Shown in pieces: positions 43,003 through 51,028 of a DNA stretch of 51,028 nucleotides; position 1 is the first letter of the stretch; the number at the start of each line of letters is the position of its first letter. Both the position numbers and the translations under genes were made by a program. The notes under the pieces are model-generated. The model worked only from the letters and a program-made list of their open reading frames with translations. It ran no database searches and was not told the origin of the DNA. Location of the stretch: NCBI GenBank assembly GCA_902524795.1, contig CABZEU010000009.1:1-51028 (forward strand), in the 5' to 3' direction. This stretch comes from an uncultured Pelagibacteraceae bacterium (GTDB lineage: Bacteria; Pseudomonadota; Alphaproteobacteria; Pelagibacterales; AG-422-B15).

Positions 43003-43061
43003 CTAATTGATCTTTTTCAGGCTAAAATTAATCATTAATTAATTAATAAAGGGGAAATTTA

Positions 43062-44066
43062 ATGAACAAATCATTATTTTTAAAAACTTTTACTGCCCTT
43101 ATATTGTCGTCTTTTCTCGTATTTTCAGCGGGTACAGCGCACGCTAAACGCTTAACTGCTGCTGTTGCTGACTGGACTGGAGGAGAAATTACATGTCAAG
43201 TTGCAGTAAGCATGTTGGAGCAAGAACTAGGATATCGTGTAGATAGAATAGAATTTGCATCAGGAACCGGTCTTTGGGAAGCAATCGCTGCAGGTGATAT
43301 TGACTTTGCATGTGAGAGCTGGCCAAGCTATGCAGAAGCTGATGATGTAATGCTCAATGAGCCGTTATATTATGATGGTGCAGTTGTCCAAGAGTACTCA
43401 GGAACTGGTGAAGTGATGGCGTTTACAACTGGCATTATTGGTGCATCAGATTATTATGTACCGAAGTATTTTGTTGATGCTAATCCTGACTTTAATGGTT
43501 GGGAAGATCTTAATAAGTTCAAAGATCAATTTGCAACAGTTGAAACTGGTTCTAAAGGACGACTTATAGGATGTCCAGTAGCTGGTTGGAACTGTCATGA
43601 TCAAAAAAGACTTGATATCATGGGAATTGACTTTGAAGCAGTTGAACTTGGAACTGAGGTTGCACTTCTCGCAGAGGCACAAGGTTCTTACGATAGACAA
43701 GAACCATTCTTAATGTACCTTTGGGAGCCACACTTTTTCTTTGGTAAAAATGAAATGGTAGGAATTGGTCTTCCTCCTCACCAAGCTTGTGATTCTTTCA
43801 CTGAGGCAAACAACTGGCAAGATTGTGGTATGGGATCTTGGCCTGCAAGTAACTGGGCTAAAGATTACACTATGAACTACATGAACCCAGCAACAATGCA
43901 GAAGCCAGAAAATGCTGAAGCACTTGCATTCTTTAAGAAAATGAAGTTTGCGAACGTCGACCAAGCAAAAATGCTTGTTAGAGTAGGCGATGATGGCTTA
44001 TCTGTTGAAGAAGCAGTTCAAGAATGGAAAGACAGTACTAACGATTGGCAAGCTTGGCTTCCATAA
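43062..44066 (+). CDS. proX: betaine/choline/DMSP-type substrate-binding protein (ProX-like)
   Basis: A 334-aa periplasmic binding protein of the OpuAC family. AAGGGG precedes the ATG. The signal peptide ends near TAHAKRL. The first motif, AVADWTGGEITCQVAVSML, and WEAIAAGDIDFACESWPSY are family features, the latter supplying part of the Trp box that holds quaternary ammonium or sulfonium groups. Several Trp and Tyr residues occur later (YLWEPHF, MGSWPASNWAKDY). A strong terminator follows. Ligand may be glycine betaine, DMSP or proline betaine. Confidence 0.93.
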   Translation: MNKSLFLKTFTALILSSFLVFSAGTAHAKRLTAAVADWTGGEITCQVAVSMLEQELGYRVDRIEFASGTGLWEAIAAGDIDFACESWPSYAEADDVMLNEPLYYDGAVVQEYSGTGEVMAFTTGIIGASDYYVPKYFVDANPDFNGWEDLNKFKDQFATVETGSKGRLIGCPVAGWNCHDQKRLDIMGIDFEAVELGTEVALLAEAQGSYDRQEPFLMYLWEPHFFFGKNEMVGIGLPPHQACDSFTEANNWQDCGMGSWPASNWAKDYTMNYMNPATMQKPENAEALAFFKKMKFANVDQAKMLVRVGDDGLSVEEAVQEWKDSTNDWQAWLP

Positions 44067-44090
44067 GTCTGTACTAATAAAATAAAAATT

Positions 44091-44124
44091 AAGGCCTTGT
44101 ATAATTATACAAGGCCTTTTTTTT
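44091..44124 (+). terminator. intrinsic terminator after proX
   Basis: A perfect inverted repeat with arms AAGGCCTTGTAT (44091-44102) and ATACAAGGCCTT (44107-44118), loop AATT, is followed by a T run to 44124. It ends the transporter operon 17 bases before the EamA gene ATG. It is the strongest terminator in the window. Confidence 0.95.
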
Positions 44125-44140
44125 ATTCTATTATTGAGCA

Positions 44141-45049
44141 ATGAATGTTCGCCATCCATATCATTACAGTATTAGCTTTGCATTATTGATTGCAGCTGGA
44201 TTATGGGGATTATTTTGGATACCCCAAAGAGCGCTCGAGTCAGGCGGTTTAACTGGTGGTTGGGCCACTATTTCACAAATGGTCATCCCTTTTTTAATTC
44301 TGCTTCCAGTTGCTTTCTGGAGAAAATATAAAGGCAGTTCATTTGGCCTTGATTATCCTGTTATTGGCCTGTTGTTTGGCGCTGGCATCGCATGTTACGC
44401 AAATAGCTTCCTATTAACGGACGTAGTGAGAGCTTTAATACTATTTTATATTACTCCGGTTTGGACAACTATTTTTGAAATGATATTTCTTAGGCAGCTA
44501 CCCCGCTACTATAGATACATCACTCTTATTCTGGCTTTGTCTGGAGTTTGGATTGTATTTGGACAAGATGGATTTATTCCAATACCTCAAAATTCTGGTG
44601 ATTGGGTAGCGCTATTAGGCGGTATATTTATAGCGGCTTCAGCGGTTCGAATGGAAGTTAAAAAACCAGAGGGCATCTTCCCAATTCTTTTTTCATTCTT
44701 TTTTTATGGGGGTATATTTACTTTAGTACAAGCCTACTTTCTCCGGGATGTAATGGGCTCTGCGCCATCCTTAGATTCTTGGATTACAATGATGCCGTGG
44801 CTCTTATTAATAGCCATCTTATTCCATCTACCAACTAATGTCGTTATACTAGGAGCACCCAGTAGAATTGGGGCGGGATTATTTTCCATAATTATTCTTT
44901 TTGAAATTGTAGTTGGCACGTTTAGCGCTGCAATACTAACAGATGAACTTTTCGGTTGGAGAGAGGTATTAGGAAGTTCATTTATAATCCTAGCTGGATT
45001 GACAGAAATATTTTTAACCTCGAAAGAATCAACCAAACTCAGTAACTAG
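44141..45049 (+). CDS. EamA/DMT-family transporter
   Basis: A 302-aa membrane protein with about ten hydrophobic segments arranged as two five-helix EamA repeats. Features include the N-terminal ALLIAAGLWGLFWIPQR, VRALILFYITPVWTTIFEMI ending repeat 1, and a second repeat ending SFIILAGLTEIFL. Members export amino acids or other metabolites, and the substrate is unknown. It starts just after the proX terminator and is followed by the lyase-like gene after 5 bases. Confidence 0.88.
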   Translation: MNVRHPYHYSISFALLIAAGLWGLFWIPQRALESGGLTGGWATISQMVIPFLILLPVAFWRKYKGSSFGLDYPVIGLLFGAGIACYANSFLLTDVVRALILFYITPVWTTIFEMIFLRQLPRYYRYITLILALSGVWIVFGQDGFIPIPQNSGDWVALLGGIFIAASAVRMEVKKPEGIFPILFSFFFYGGIFTLVQAYFLRDVMGSAPSLDSWITMMPWLLLIAILFHLPTNVVILGAPSRIGAGLFSIIILFEIVVGTFSAAILTDELFGWREVLGSSFIILAGLTEIFLTSKESTKLSN

Positions 45050-45054
45050 CTTTT

Positions 45055-45966
45055 ATGAAGAATATTTTTATAATCTCTTTTTTGATCTTAATTACGAATT
45101 TAAATTTACATGCTGAGGATATAAAAATTAATAAAACTAAAAATCATCATTTAACAGCAAAACCAATTAATGAACATTTTATGACATCGCAAGAAATTGT
45201 TCGAGCGGGAGTGCAATCTCAGAAATTTTATTTACCGCATGGCTCCTGCAATGGTCAGGATTGCAAATGGTCAGCTCAAAGAACAGAAAGAGAATTAAAG
45301 TCTCTTCATAAATCGAAAAAAAAACTTGGTAATCCTGTTTATTATGCTTGGAGCATATTCTTTCCTGATGAATTTGATATTAACTGGACTGGCAGTAAAA
45401 TGATTGTGGGGCAAGTGAAGATGAAAGGCGTCGGTATGCCGATTTGGGAAATACATACAAGAGGTGCAGGTTTTAATATAATTGCGCATCATAGTATCAA
45501 TAAAGCAAAATTCTATTGCGGCAAAATAAATAAAGGAGAATGGACCGATATAATAATTAAAGCAGATTATGCAAAAGAAAAAGCTTTAGACAATAATTAT
45601 AAATTCTTCGAGACATGGATTAATGGAGAATACAAAGAATCCTGTTCTCACAATTATCCTATAGTTAAAGAAAAAACTTTTAAGGAGTCAAATTCTAATG
45701 CCGGCAACTCGGCTGGAAAGGTTAACTTTAGATATGGAATTTATCGACCTAATGTTGGCAGATGGCTCGAGAGAAAAAATACAAATAAGCCAGAAAAAAT
45801 CAATTATTTTGTTGATCCAGATGGTGGTGAACGAGTTATAATGCATCCTTTTAAGCTTAACTGGGAAGTTAAAATACCTGCAGCATTAATTTATTATGAT
45901 GAGATTAGATTAGGTAATAGCAAAGATCAGGTTGATATTTCAAAGGCTAATAAACCAGTAGATTAG
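45055..45966 (+). CDS. secreted polysaccharide lyase-like protein (heparin-lyase-I fold family)
   Basis: A 303-aa exported protein with signal peptide MKNIFIISFLILITNLNLHA. The mature protein looks like the bacterial polysaccharide-lyase family Polysacc_lyase (heparin lyase I-like beta-jelly roll). Supporting elements are the AQRTERELK stretch, VYYAWSIFFPDEF, the KMIVGQVKMKG strand and late FRYGIYRPNVGRWLER, where Tyr/Arg residues are placed as in the lyase groove. The substrate, an acidic polysaccharide, is not predictable. A lone lyase in such a compact genome may be used for external or self-made glycan. Confidence 0.65.
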   Translation: MKNIFIISFLILITNLNLHAEDIKINKTKNHHLTAKPINEHFMTSQEIVRAGVQSQKFYLPHGSCNGQDCKWSAQRTERELKSLHKSKKKLGNPVYYAWSIFFPDEFDINWTGSKMIVGQVKMKGVGMPIWEIHTRGAGFNIIAHHSINKAKFYCGKINKGEWTDIIIKADYAKEKALDNNYKFFETWINGEYKESCSHNYPIVKEKTFKESNSNAGNSAGKVNFRYGIYRPNVGRWLERKNTNKPEKINYFVDPDGGERVIMHPFKLNWEVKIPAALIYYDEIRLGNSKDQVDISKANKPVD

Positions 45967-46003
45967 GTAAATTTTCGAAAACTAAAAAATCTATAAAAAT
46001 AAT

Positions 46004-46927
46004 TTATAAATTATTTAGTACTTTTATATGCTCAACAGTTGTGCCACAGCACCCTCCGATAATCTGCGCACCTGCGTCTTTCCATTTTTTGGCTTCGACT
46101 AAATAATCATTTGGCCGAATTACATTGCTCATGTCATAGTGTGGAAAATTAAATACAGCTACTTCTGGGTAAGCCATTATAGGAAGATCGTATATTTCCT
46201 TGAGTTCTTTTATACTTTCTTCTATTACACTAATATCACAATGCATTATACCAACTGCATCCAATTTATGGTGTTTAACATTGCTGATCATTTTTTTAAA
46301 ACTATACTCATAGTCAGTGGTAAGAGCTATCAAGCCATCTTTGTTTCTAGAAGAAAACCCAGCCCATACAGGTAAACCAACTTTGCTTGCTGAGTCAAAA
46401 ATTATATCAATTCGATCTGGCCTATACATCAGCTCCAATAAAATAAAATCACATCCGTTATCCGCTAAAAAAGATGCCAGCTCATCAAAAGATTTTTTAA
46501 AGTATTCCGGGGTAAGTTTCTTGATATATTTATCTTTTTCTTCTTGCGATCTAAAAGCATCTTCGTACGGTATTTGGTGAGATAAGGATCCTGCCACAAG
46601 TACATCATCTCGACCACATTCTTCTCTTGCCTGGATCGCTGCATTTATTGCAGTTAGATTAATTTCTTCAAATTTATCTTCAACTCCAGCCACTTCTAGT
46701 ATCATTCGATTTGAAGCATAGGTATTTGTTGTAATTATTTTTGCTCCAGCATTGATGTAGTCTTTATGTATTTGTTTTAGAATATCAAACTCAAGTGAGG
46801 CAGTTGCGCACCAAGAATTATCCATTTTAATACCTCTGTTTTCAAGTTCAGATCCAGTGGCTCCATCAAGCAATATAGTTTCCCCTGAACGGAGAACCTC
46901 TAAGAATTTTTTATACCTCTGATTCAT
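46004..46927 (-). CDS. homocysteine S-methyltransferase family protein
   Basis: A 307-aa Pfam S-methyl_trans protein (BHMT/MmuM type). ILLDGATGSELENRGI is the N-terminal motif. The zinc cysteines are Cys in GIMHCDIS and the Cys pair in IIGGCCGTTVEHI near the C terminus. It transfers a methyl group from betaine, S-methylmethionine or possibly DMSP to homocysteine. It is divergent from the DmdA-like gene at 47036, so the two could share DMSP or betaine as methyl source. Length fits MmuM-type stand-alone enzymes, not cobalamin MetH. Confidence 0.9.
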   Translation of the reverse strand: MNQRYKKFLEVLRSGETILLDGATGSELENRGIKMDNSWCATASLEFDILKQIHKDYINAGAKIITTNTYASNRMILEVAGVEDKFEEINLTAINAAIQAREECGRDDVLVAGSLSHQIPYEDAFRSQEEKDKYIKKLTPEYFKKSFDELASFLADNGCDFILLELMYRPDRIDIIFDSASKVGLPVWAGFSSRNKDGLIALTTDYEYSFKKMISNVKHHKLDAVGIMHCDISVIEESIKELKEIYDLPIMAYPEVAVFNFPHYDMSNVIRPNDYLVEAKKWKDAGAQIIGGCCGTTVEHIKVLNNL

Positions 46928-47035
46928 AACTTGTTAATTATCAATTAAAGATTAATTAAGTAAATATATTATTGAAAATGATTTACTTTTTCTCATTTTT
47001 TAGTTTATAAGGTCGGATCAATTTGGAGATTGCTT

Positions 47036-48172
47036 ATGTCAAAAGGGATTATTTACACACCCAGAGTTAGAAAGTCACCCTTCTTTGAGGAAACTATAAA
47101 AGCTGGAGCAACTAATTTTACTACTTACAATCATATGACGATGCCTGTGGGATACACAACACCTGAACAGGAATATCATTCATTAATTAATGATGTGACG
47201 TTATGGGATGTTGCAGCAGAAAGACAAGTTGAGGTTGTTGGAGAAGATGCAGCTAAATTTGTCCAATATATGACACCGAGAAACTTATCTACATTTAAAG
47301 ATGGTTTTTGTAGATACGCATTTATGACAGATGAAAATGGTGGAATTATCAATGATCCATTAATATTAAAATTCAATGATAATAAATTTTGGTTAAGTAT
47401 TGCTGACTCCGATGCAATCCTTTGGTGCAAAGGTGCAGCTCTATCTGGAAAATTTAACGTGAAAATTTCAGAACCTGAAGCATGTCCTTTATCTTTACAA
47501 GGGCCAAGATCAAAAGAACTTATTAGAAAAGTAACAAATGATGATCCGATGATAATGGGACTGAAATACTATCAATTTATCGAGACTAATCTTTTTGGAA
47601 TAGATATTATTATTGCTAGAAGTGGCTGGAGTAATCAGTTTGGTTATGAGATATACATCACTCGAGAAATTGATGCACCAACACTTTGGAATTCTTTAAT
47701 GGATGCTGGTAAAGAATTTAGGATTGTGCCTAGTTGCCCTAATCAAATAGATAGAATTGAAGCAGGTATGATTTCTCATCAAGGTGACACATCCCTAGAG
47801 GAAAACCCTTTAGAGCTCAATCTCCCTAAGTTTTATGATCTTGATCAGGAGGCTGATTTTGTAGGTAAAGAAGCCCTTTTAAAAATAAGAGAGGAAGGCA
47901 TTAAGAAACAATTCACTGGATTTAAAATTTCGGGAAAAAAAATCGGCTATAATATGGCTAGAATTCCTCTATTTAATAAAAATGGGGAACAACAAGGATT
48001 TGTGACTAGTACAATCTATAGCCCTAATTTTGGATGTAATATTGCCCTTGGATACATTGATATTAATTTAATCAACTCTGAAGATGTGTTTAATATTAAT
48101 CATGATGGTGAAGAAAGAGAAGTTGAGGTTGTACCGTTACCATTTAGTTCAAGACTAGAAAAAATGGAATAA
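47036..48172 (+). CDS. DmdA-like dimethylsulfoniopropionate demethylase candidate
   Basis: A 378-aa aminomethyltransferase-fold THF-dependent demethylase close to the length of DmdA. Conserved parts are VRKSPFFEE, TTYNHMTMP, LWDVAAERQVEV, NGGIINDPLILKF, FWLSIADSDAILW, RSGWSNQFGYEIYI and IDRIEAGMIS. The S-x-ADSD and GYEIY elements are DmdA-like. I start at the ATG at 47036, which follows GGAG with good spacing; the TTG at 47030 in the same frame is less likely. It is divergent from a homocysteine S-methyltransferase gene and overlaps the SCO1 gene as TAATG. DMSP is the best substrate guess; a betaine-type substrate is the alternative. Confidence 0.83.
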   Translation: MSKGIIYTPRVRKSPFFEETIKAGATNFTTYNHMTMPVGYTTPEQEYHSLINDVTLWDVAAERQVEVVGEDAAKFVQYMTPRNLSTFKDGFCRYAFMTDENGGIINDPLILKFNDNKFWLSIADSDAILWCKGAALSGKFNVKISEPEACPLSLQGPRSKELIRKVTNDDPMIMGLKYYQFIETNLFGIDIIIARSGWSNQFGYEIYITREIDAPTLWNSLMDAGKEFRIVPSCPNQIDRIEAGMISHQGDTSLEENPLELNLPKFYDLDQEADFVGKEALLKIREEGIKKQFTGFKISGKKIGYNMARIPLFNKNGEQQGFVTSTIYSPNFGCNIALGYIDINLINSEDVFNINHDGEEREVEVVPLPFSSRLEKME

Positions 48173-48819
48173 TGTTTTCAAAGAATATAATTAATAAATT
48201 TTTATTTATATCAATTATATTACTTGCAATTGTTGCAGGCTGGGCAGTTTCAGAATTATTTAACAAAGACCGTACGTCTCCCTCTAACAATATTCTTTTA
48301 AATTTTCAAGCAGTCGACCATATGGGAAATAATGTATCTACAACAAGTTACGATGGCTTCAGTAAAGTTTTCTTTTTTGGCTTCACGCACTGTCCAGATA
48401 TTTGCCCTATAAGTGCAAACCTGATGAGCAATGCCATTGAGCAATTAAATAGAGAAAACTTTTCAACTGAGAAAATAAAATTTTTCTTTGTTACTGTTGA
48501 TCCAGCAAGAGATAGTCCAGAAAGATTAAGTGAATTTTTGATCAATTTTGGCAATGATTTCATTGGTCTAACAGGAAGTCATGAATCACTAATGCCAATC
48601 TGGAAGGATTTTTTCGTTCATGTAGAGCCAGCGACAACGTCAGAGCATCAAAATCACTTAAGTGCCTCCAAACAAACTGAAGCTGGAGAAGAAAATTCGA
48701 ACTATATGGTACAGCATACTGCTTTTTATTATATTTTTGATGACACAAATACACTCCAAAGCATTTTACCTTTTGGATCAAGTATTGATAAAATGGTTGA
48801 AGATATTAAGAAATTGTAA
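48172..48819 (+). CDS. SCO1/SenC-family copper protein
   Basis: A 215-aa membrane-anchored thioredoxin-fold protein. A membrane segment spans about residues 8-27. The copper-binding CxxxC is in GFTHCPDICPIS, and the third ligand His is in VQHTAFYYIFD. It delivers copper to the Cu(A) site of cytochrome c oxidase. An insertion rich in His and acidic residues (EPATTSEHQNHLSASKQTE) lies before the His ligand and may add a metal-binding loop. It is translationally coupled to the DmdA-like gene and followed by other copper-associated genes. Confidence 0.93.
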   Translation: MFSKNIINKFLFISIILLAIVAGWAVSELFNKDRTSPSNNILLNFQAVDHMGNNVSTTSYDGFSKVFFFGFTHCPDICPISANLMSNAIEQLNRENFSTEKIKFFFVTVDPARDSPERLSEFLINFGNDFIGLTGSHESLMPIWKDFFVHVEPATTSEHQNHLSASKQTEAGEENSNYMVQHTAFYYIFDDTNTLQSILPFGSSIDKMVEDIKKL

Positions 48820-48821
48820 AA

Positions 48822-49067
48822 ATGAAAAAAATAATATTTATATTATTTCCTATAATCATTTTTTCTTGTTCTGAAAGTAATAAACAATTGTATGAAAATT
48901 TAGCTATTGAAAAAGCTAATGAGAAAAATTGTGACCCACATGTTGAATTACTTTTAACCTATGAAAAAACAGAACTATGGTCATCTTATCATAATAAAGA
49001 TCAAAAACTTTTATGTGTGTTTACTTGTGTAAATGAAGTATGTATGTTCTCAACTGAAAGAGATTAG
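48822..49067 (+). CDS. small Cys-rich putative lipoprotein
   Basis: Unrecognised 81-aa protein. The N terminus MKKIIFILFPIIIFSC looks like a lipoprotein signal with Cys16 as the lipidated residue. The mature part has Cys in KNCDPHVE and a C-terminal C-x3-C-x4-C cluster (LCVFTCVNEVCMF). It sits 2 bases after the SCO1 gene and 1 base before the PCuAC gene, so it is translated with them. A metal- or redox-related envelope role is an inference from context only. Confidence 0.75.
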   Translation: MKKIIFILFPIIIFSCSESNKQLYENLAIEKANEKNCDPHVELLLTYEKTELWSSYHNKDQKLLCVFTCVNEVCMFSTERD

Positions 49068-49068
49068 T

Positions 49069-49527
49069 ATGACTAGAAAATTTTTAGTCATGATAATATT
49101 TTTAAGTCTATTAAAAGTTTCACATGCACATCAGTTTCAAGAAAAGCATATAAATATTAATCATCCTCATATTAAATTTACAATCCCAGCTGGACCAGCA
49201 GCTGGATATATGAAAATTGTTAATATGGGGTATGAAATTGACCGCTTGGTAGGTATAGAGGTAACTTTTGCAGACGCGGAATTACATTTCACCGAAGTCA
49301 AAGATGGTATCGCAAAGATGACTAAAGTTGATCATATCGAGCTTCCGGCTCAAAAAGCTAAATCACTAAAGCCAGGAAACCATCATATTATGTTCTCAAA
49401 CTTTAAAATAGATCTAATTGAAGGGATGAATTTAGAGGGAATTTTGATATTTGAATTTGCGGGTCAAATCAGTGTATTATTTGAAGTTGAGAAGCAAAAT
49501 AGCAATTTAGATTTTACCGAGCATTAA
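49069..49527 (+). CDS. copper chaperone PCu(A)C
   Basis: A 152-aa periplasmic copper-binding protein. The frame opens at 49033, but the ATG at 49069, one base after the upstream stop, gives a proper signal peptide ending near KVSHAHQF. The cupredoxin-like DUF461 domain has AGYMKIVNMG, the copper ligands in the pattern H-x(10)-M ... H-x-M (His in ELHFTEV, Met in IAKMTKV, then NHHIMF). It passes Cu(I) to Cu(A) of cytochrome oxidase with SCO1, which is two genes upstream. Confidence 0.92.
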   Translation: MTRKFLVMIIFLSLLKVSHAHQFQEKHININHPHIKFTIPAGPAAGYMKIVNMGYEIDRLVGIEVTFADAELHFTEVKDGIAKMTKVDHIELPAQKAKSLKPGNHHIMFSNFKIDLIEGMNLEGILIFEFAGQISVLFEVEKQNSNLDFTEH

Positions 49528-49529
49528 AT

Positions 49530-50474
49530 ATGAAATCATTAAGGTTTGAATATATCGTTACACTTATTTCGTTGTCATTTTTAGTAGTGCTTGCTTGGTA
49601 TTACTTATTTCTGATGTCTGCGCAGCCTTCAATGGACATGATGATGCAAAATGAAAATTCAATGAATATGTCAATGGAAGCGATGCCAGATAAAGAAATG
49701 GAAATGGGGTCTATGTCAGGTGAAGTAACGGGAATGGAAAGTATGCTAGATCATGAAATGCAGATGGACATTGATACAGAAGGAGTTATGTCAATGAATT
49801 CCATGAAAATGAATGAGTCTATATCATCTATTAACTTTTTGATGATGCCGATGACTGGTCAATGGACAGTCAATGATTTTATTGTGATGTTTGTAATGTG
49901 GAGCATAATGATGTTTGCTATGATGCTGCCTTCCACATTTATATTTTTAAATGTCTTTAGACTTATGAGATCAAATATGCAATTGACCTCAAGTCCATTT
50001 TTAGAAATGATAGTTATATCATCTACATATTTTTTAATTTGGATTATCTTTTCACTTTTGGCTTGTTCACTTCAATACATACTGCACAATAATGGAATTG
50101 TAGACATGATGGGCACTCTTCAAAACAAATTTCTGGCCGGAATGGTTTTAATCGGCGCAGGAGCCTTTCAATTTACGAATCTGAAAGATGCTTGCTTAGA
50201 AAAGTGCAGGAACCCCCTTTCGTTTATAATGTCAGGACCAATCAAAGGGTATGCAAGTGTAGCATATGTTGGTTTGCAGCATGGAGTTTTTTGCCTCGGA
50301 TGTTGCTGGGTATTGATGTTATTATTGTTTGTGAACGGCGTGATGAATCTACTGTGGGTTGCTGTATTAACAATAGTTGTTTTAATTGAAAAAATGCTCC
50401 CATATGAGAAACTTAGCGCTAGATTTCTGGGCCTTCTTCTAGTAGGTTGGGGTGCATACTTAATATTTATTTAA
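49530..50474 (+). CDS. DUF2182 metal-binding membrane protein with Met-rich insert
   Basis: A 314-aa protein of the DUF2182 family (predicted metal-binding integral membrane protein). After the first membrane helix, residues 35-96 contain 19 Met in 62 residues, an extracytoplasmic Met-rich region typical of Cu(I) or Ag(I) capture. The DUF2182 core has MMLPSTF, the motif LKDACLEKCRNP, and GVFCLGCCWVLML, with paired cysteines. It is 2 bases after PCuAC. The following gene is DUF1326, its usual partner. The copper role is inferred from insert composition and neighbours. Confidence 0.88.
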   Translation: MKSLRFEYIVTLISLSFLVVLAWYYLFLMSAQPSMDMMMQNENSMNMSMEAMPDKEMEMGSMSGEVTGMESMLDHEMQMDIDTEGVMSMNSMKMNESISSINFLMMPMTGQWTVNDFIVMFVMWSIMMFAMMLPSTFIFLNVFRLMRSNMQLTSSPFLEMIVISSTYFLIWIIFSLLACSLQYILHNNGIVDMMGTLQNKFLAGMVLIGAGAFQFTNLKDACLEKCRNPLSFIMSGPIKGYASVAYVGLQHGVFCLGCCWVLMLLLFVNGVMNLLWVAVLTIVVLIEKMLPYEKLSARFLGLLLVGWGAYLIFI

Positions 50475-50478
50475 TTTT

Positions 50479-51028
50479 ATGACTGTAAATCCATTAAACT
50501 TACACTGGGAAATAAAAGGAAACTTTTTACTTAATTGCAATTGTGATGTTTTTTGTAATTGCCCCATGTCGCTCGGAAAGGCTGTTCCTAATTCACCTAA
50601 CGGTAAATGTTTTTCATGGTGGGGCATTAATATTGAGGAAGGTTATGCGGAAGAAAAATGGTCTGGGTTTAACCCTATAAAGAGAGAAGTCAAAGGCATA
50701 ATGGACCTGAGTGGATTGAATGTTGCTATACTTTTAGAGGTTCCGGGTCCTCTGGGTTCAGGCGGTTGGACTGCAGGTCTATATATTGATGAAAAAGCTT
50801 CCGATGATGCAGCAGATGCCTTAGCAGTTATATTTTCAGGTCAAGCAGGCGGACAGACAGGTTGGTTTAGACATATGATAGCAAATTTTCTTGGAGTTAA
50901 AAGATGTTCTATTTCTTACAAAGAAACTGATGAAGGCTGGTCATTTACGATACCTGAAATTCTTGATGGGCGCATTGAGCATGAAGCGGGTAAAGAACGT
51001 GGCGAGGTTGTGAAAGTTTCAAATTTAA
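50479..51028 (+). CDS. DUF1326 protein, 3'-truncated by window edge
   Basis: The frame from the ATG at 50479 stays open to the last base without a stop, giving 183 residues. The N terminus has a Cys cluster (LLNCNCDVFCNCPMSLG), the mark of DUF1326 proteins. GGWTAGLYIDEKASDDAADAL and IFSGQAGGQTGW are further family stretches. It starts 4 bases after the DUF2182 gene. The two families often occur side by side, and the Cys cluster fits soft-metal binding. No signal peptide is visible, so a cytoplasmic partner is likely. The function is not established. Confidence 0.85.
   Translation, partial: MTVNPLNLHWEIKGNFLLNCNCDVFCNCPMSLGKAVPNSPNGKCFSWWGINIEEGYAEEKWSGFNPIKREVKGIMDLSGLNVAILLEVPGPLGSGGWTAGLYIDEKASDDAADALAVIFSGQAGGQTGWFRHMIANFLGVKRCSISYKETDEGWSFTIPEILDGRIEHEAGKERGEVVKVSNL

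Noticed and set aside
46960..47000. Terminator-like AAAATGA...TCATTTT upstream of the DmdA-like gene
   Set aside because: Weak AT stem in a promoter region between divergent genes; no function can be supported.
1..51028. CRISPR arrays, insertion sequences, integrases, phage genes, toxin-antitoxin pairs
   Set aside because: No repeat-spacer pattern, transposase, recombinase or phage-like protein was seen; all long ORFs fit housekeeping, transport or metabolic families.

Overview
The window is AT-rich, densely packed bacterial DNA. It has no tRNA, rRNA, insertion sequence, phage or CRISPR signature. Neighbouring genes overlap by 1-20 bases or are separated by a few bases, and several convergent pairs overlap at their 3' ends. 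Gene content (LpxB, RecX, a DDDQD-type HisI, a DUF1254/DUF1214 pair, adrenodoxin-type ferredoxin, DmdA-family demethylases, a double ProW permease) points to a streamlined marine alphaproteobacterium. A SAR11-, HIMB59- or AEGEAN-169-like lineage is a guess that cannot be settled here. Both ends of the window cut genes: PBP2 at the left and a DUF1326 protein at the right.

Layout. 1-2.9 kb: cell-elongation genes mrdA and rodA. 2.9-5.6 kb: an arginine:glycine amidinotransferase-like enzyme divergent from a degenerate FAD monooxygenase. 5.6-6.3 kb: two tiny paralogous membrane proteins behind a palindromic promoter. 6.3-8.7 kb: a polar amino-acid ABC transporter without a local ATPase. 9-14.7 kb: an lpxB-recX-SDR-(hidden 42-aa ArfA-like ORF)-nitroreductase operon, flanked by an SDR, a DsbA-fold isomerase and a haloalkane-dehalogenase-like hydrolase. 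14.7-19.2 kb: MFS, methyltransferase, hisI, rpmF and the DgcA/DgcN-like D-glutamate pair. 19.2-24.7 kb: a candidate small RNA or attenuator, a [2Fe-2S] ferredoxin, the DUF1254/DUF1214 pair, a ferredoxin-NADP reductase, two methyltransferases and a Baeyer-Villiger-type monooxygenase.

24.7-30.3 kb is a one-carbon divergon. fhs and a DmdB-like acyl-CoA ligase run leftward; a short metF-like reductase and a 447-aa DmdA/GcvT-like demethylase run rightward. The 5' leader of metF can form an H-type pseudoknot that looks like a riboswitch. 30.3-39.7 kb holds msrA, an enolase-superfamily enzyme coupled to a MatB-like ligase, and a leftward run of hydrolases, an amidase and an Fe-alcohol dehydrogenase. 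39.7-44.1 kb is a betaine/DMSP-type ABC transporter with divergent ProV, a fused double ProW and ProX. 44.1-47 kb: an EamA exporter, a secreted polysaccharide-lyase-like protein and a homocysteine S-methyltransferase. 47-51 kb: a second DmdA-like demethylase leads into a copper-handling run (SCO1, Cys-rich lipoprotein, PCuAC, Met-rich DUF2182, DUF1326).

As a whole the region reads as catabolism of methylated osmolytes: uptake by ProXWV, transfer of methyl groups to tetrahydrofolate by DmdA-like enzymes, and oxidation through MetF and Fhs to formate. Uptake, D-amino-acid use, detoxification and copper-delivery functions surround it. Substrate assignments are inferred from family and neighbourhood, not proven.
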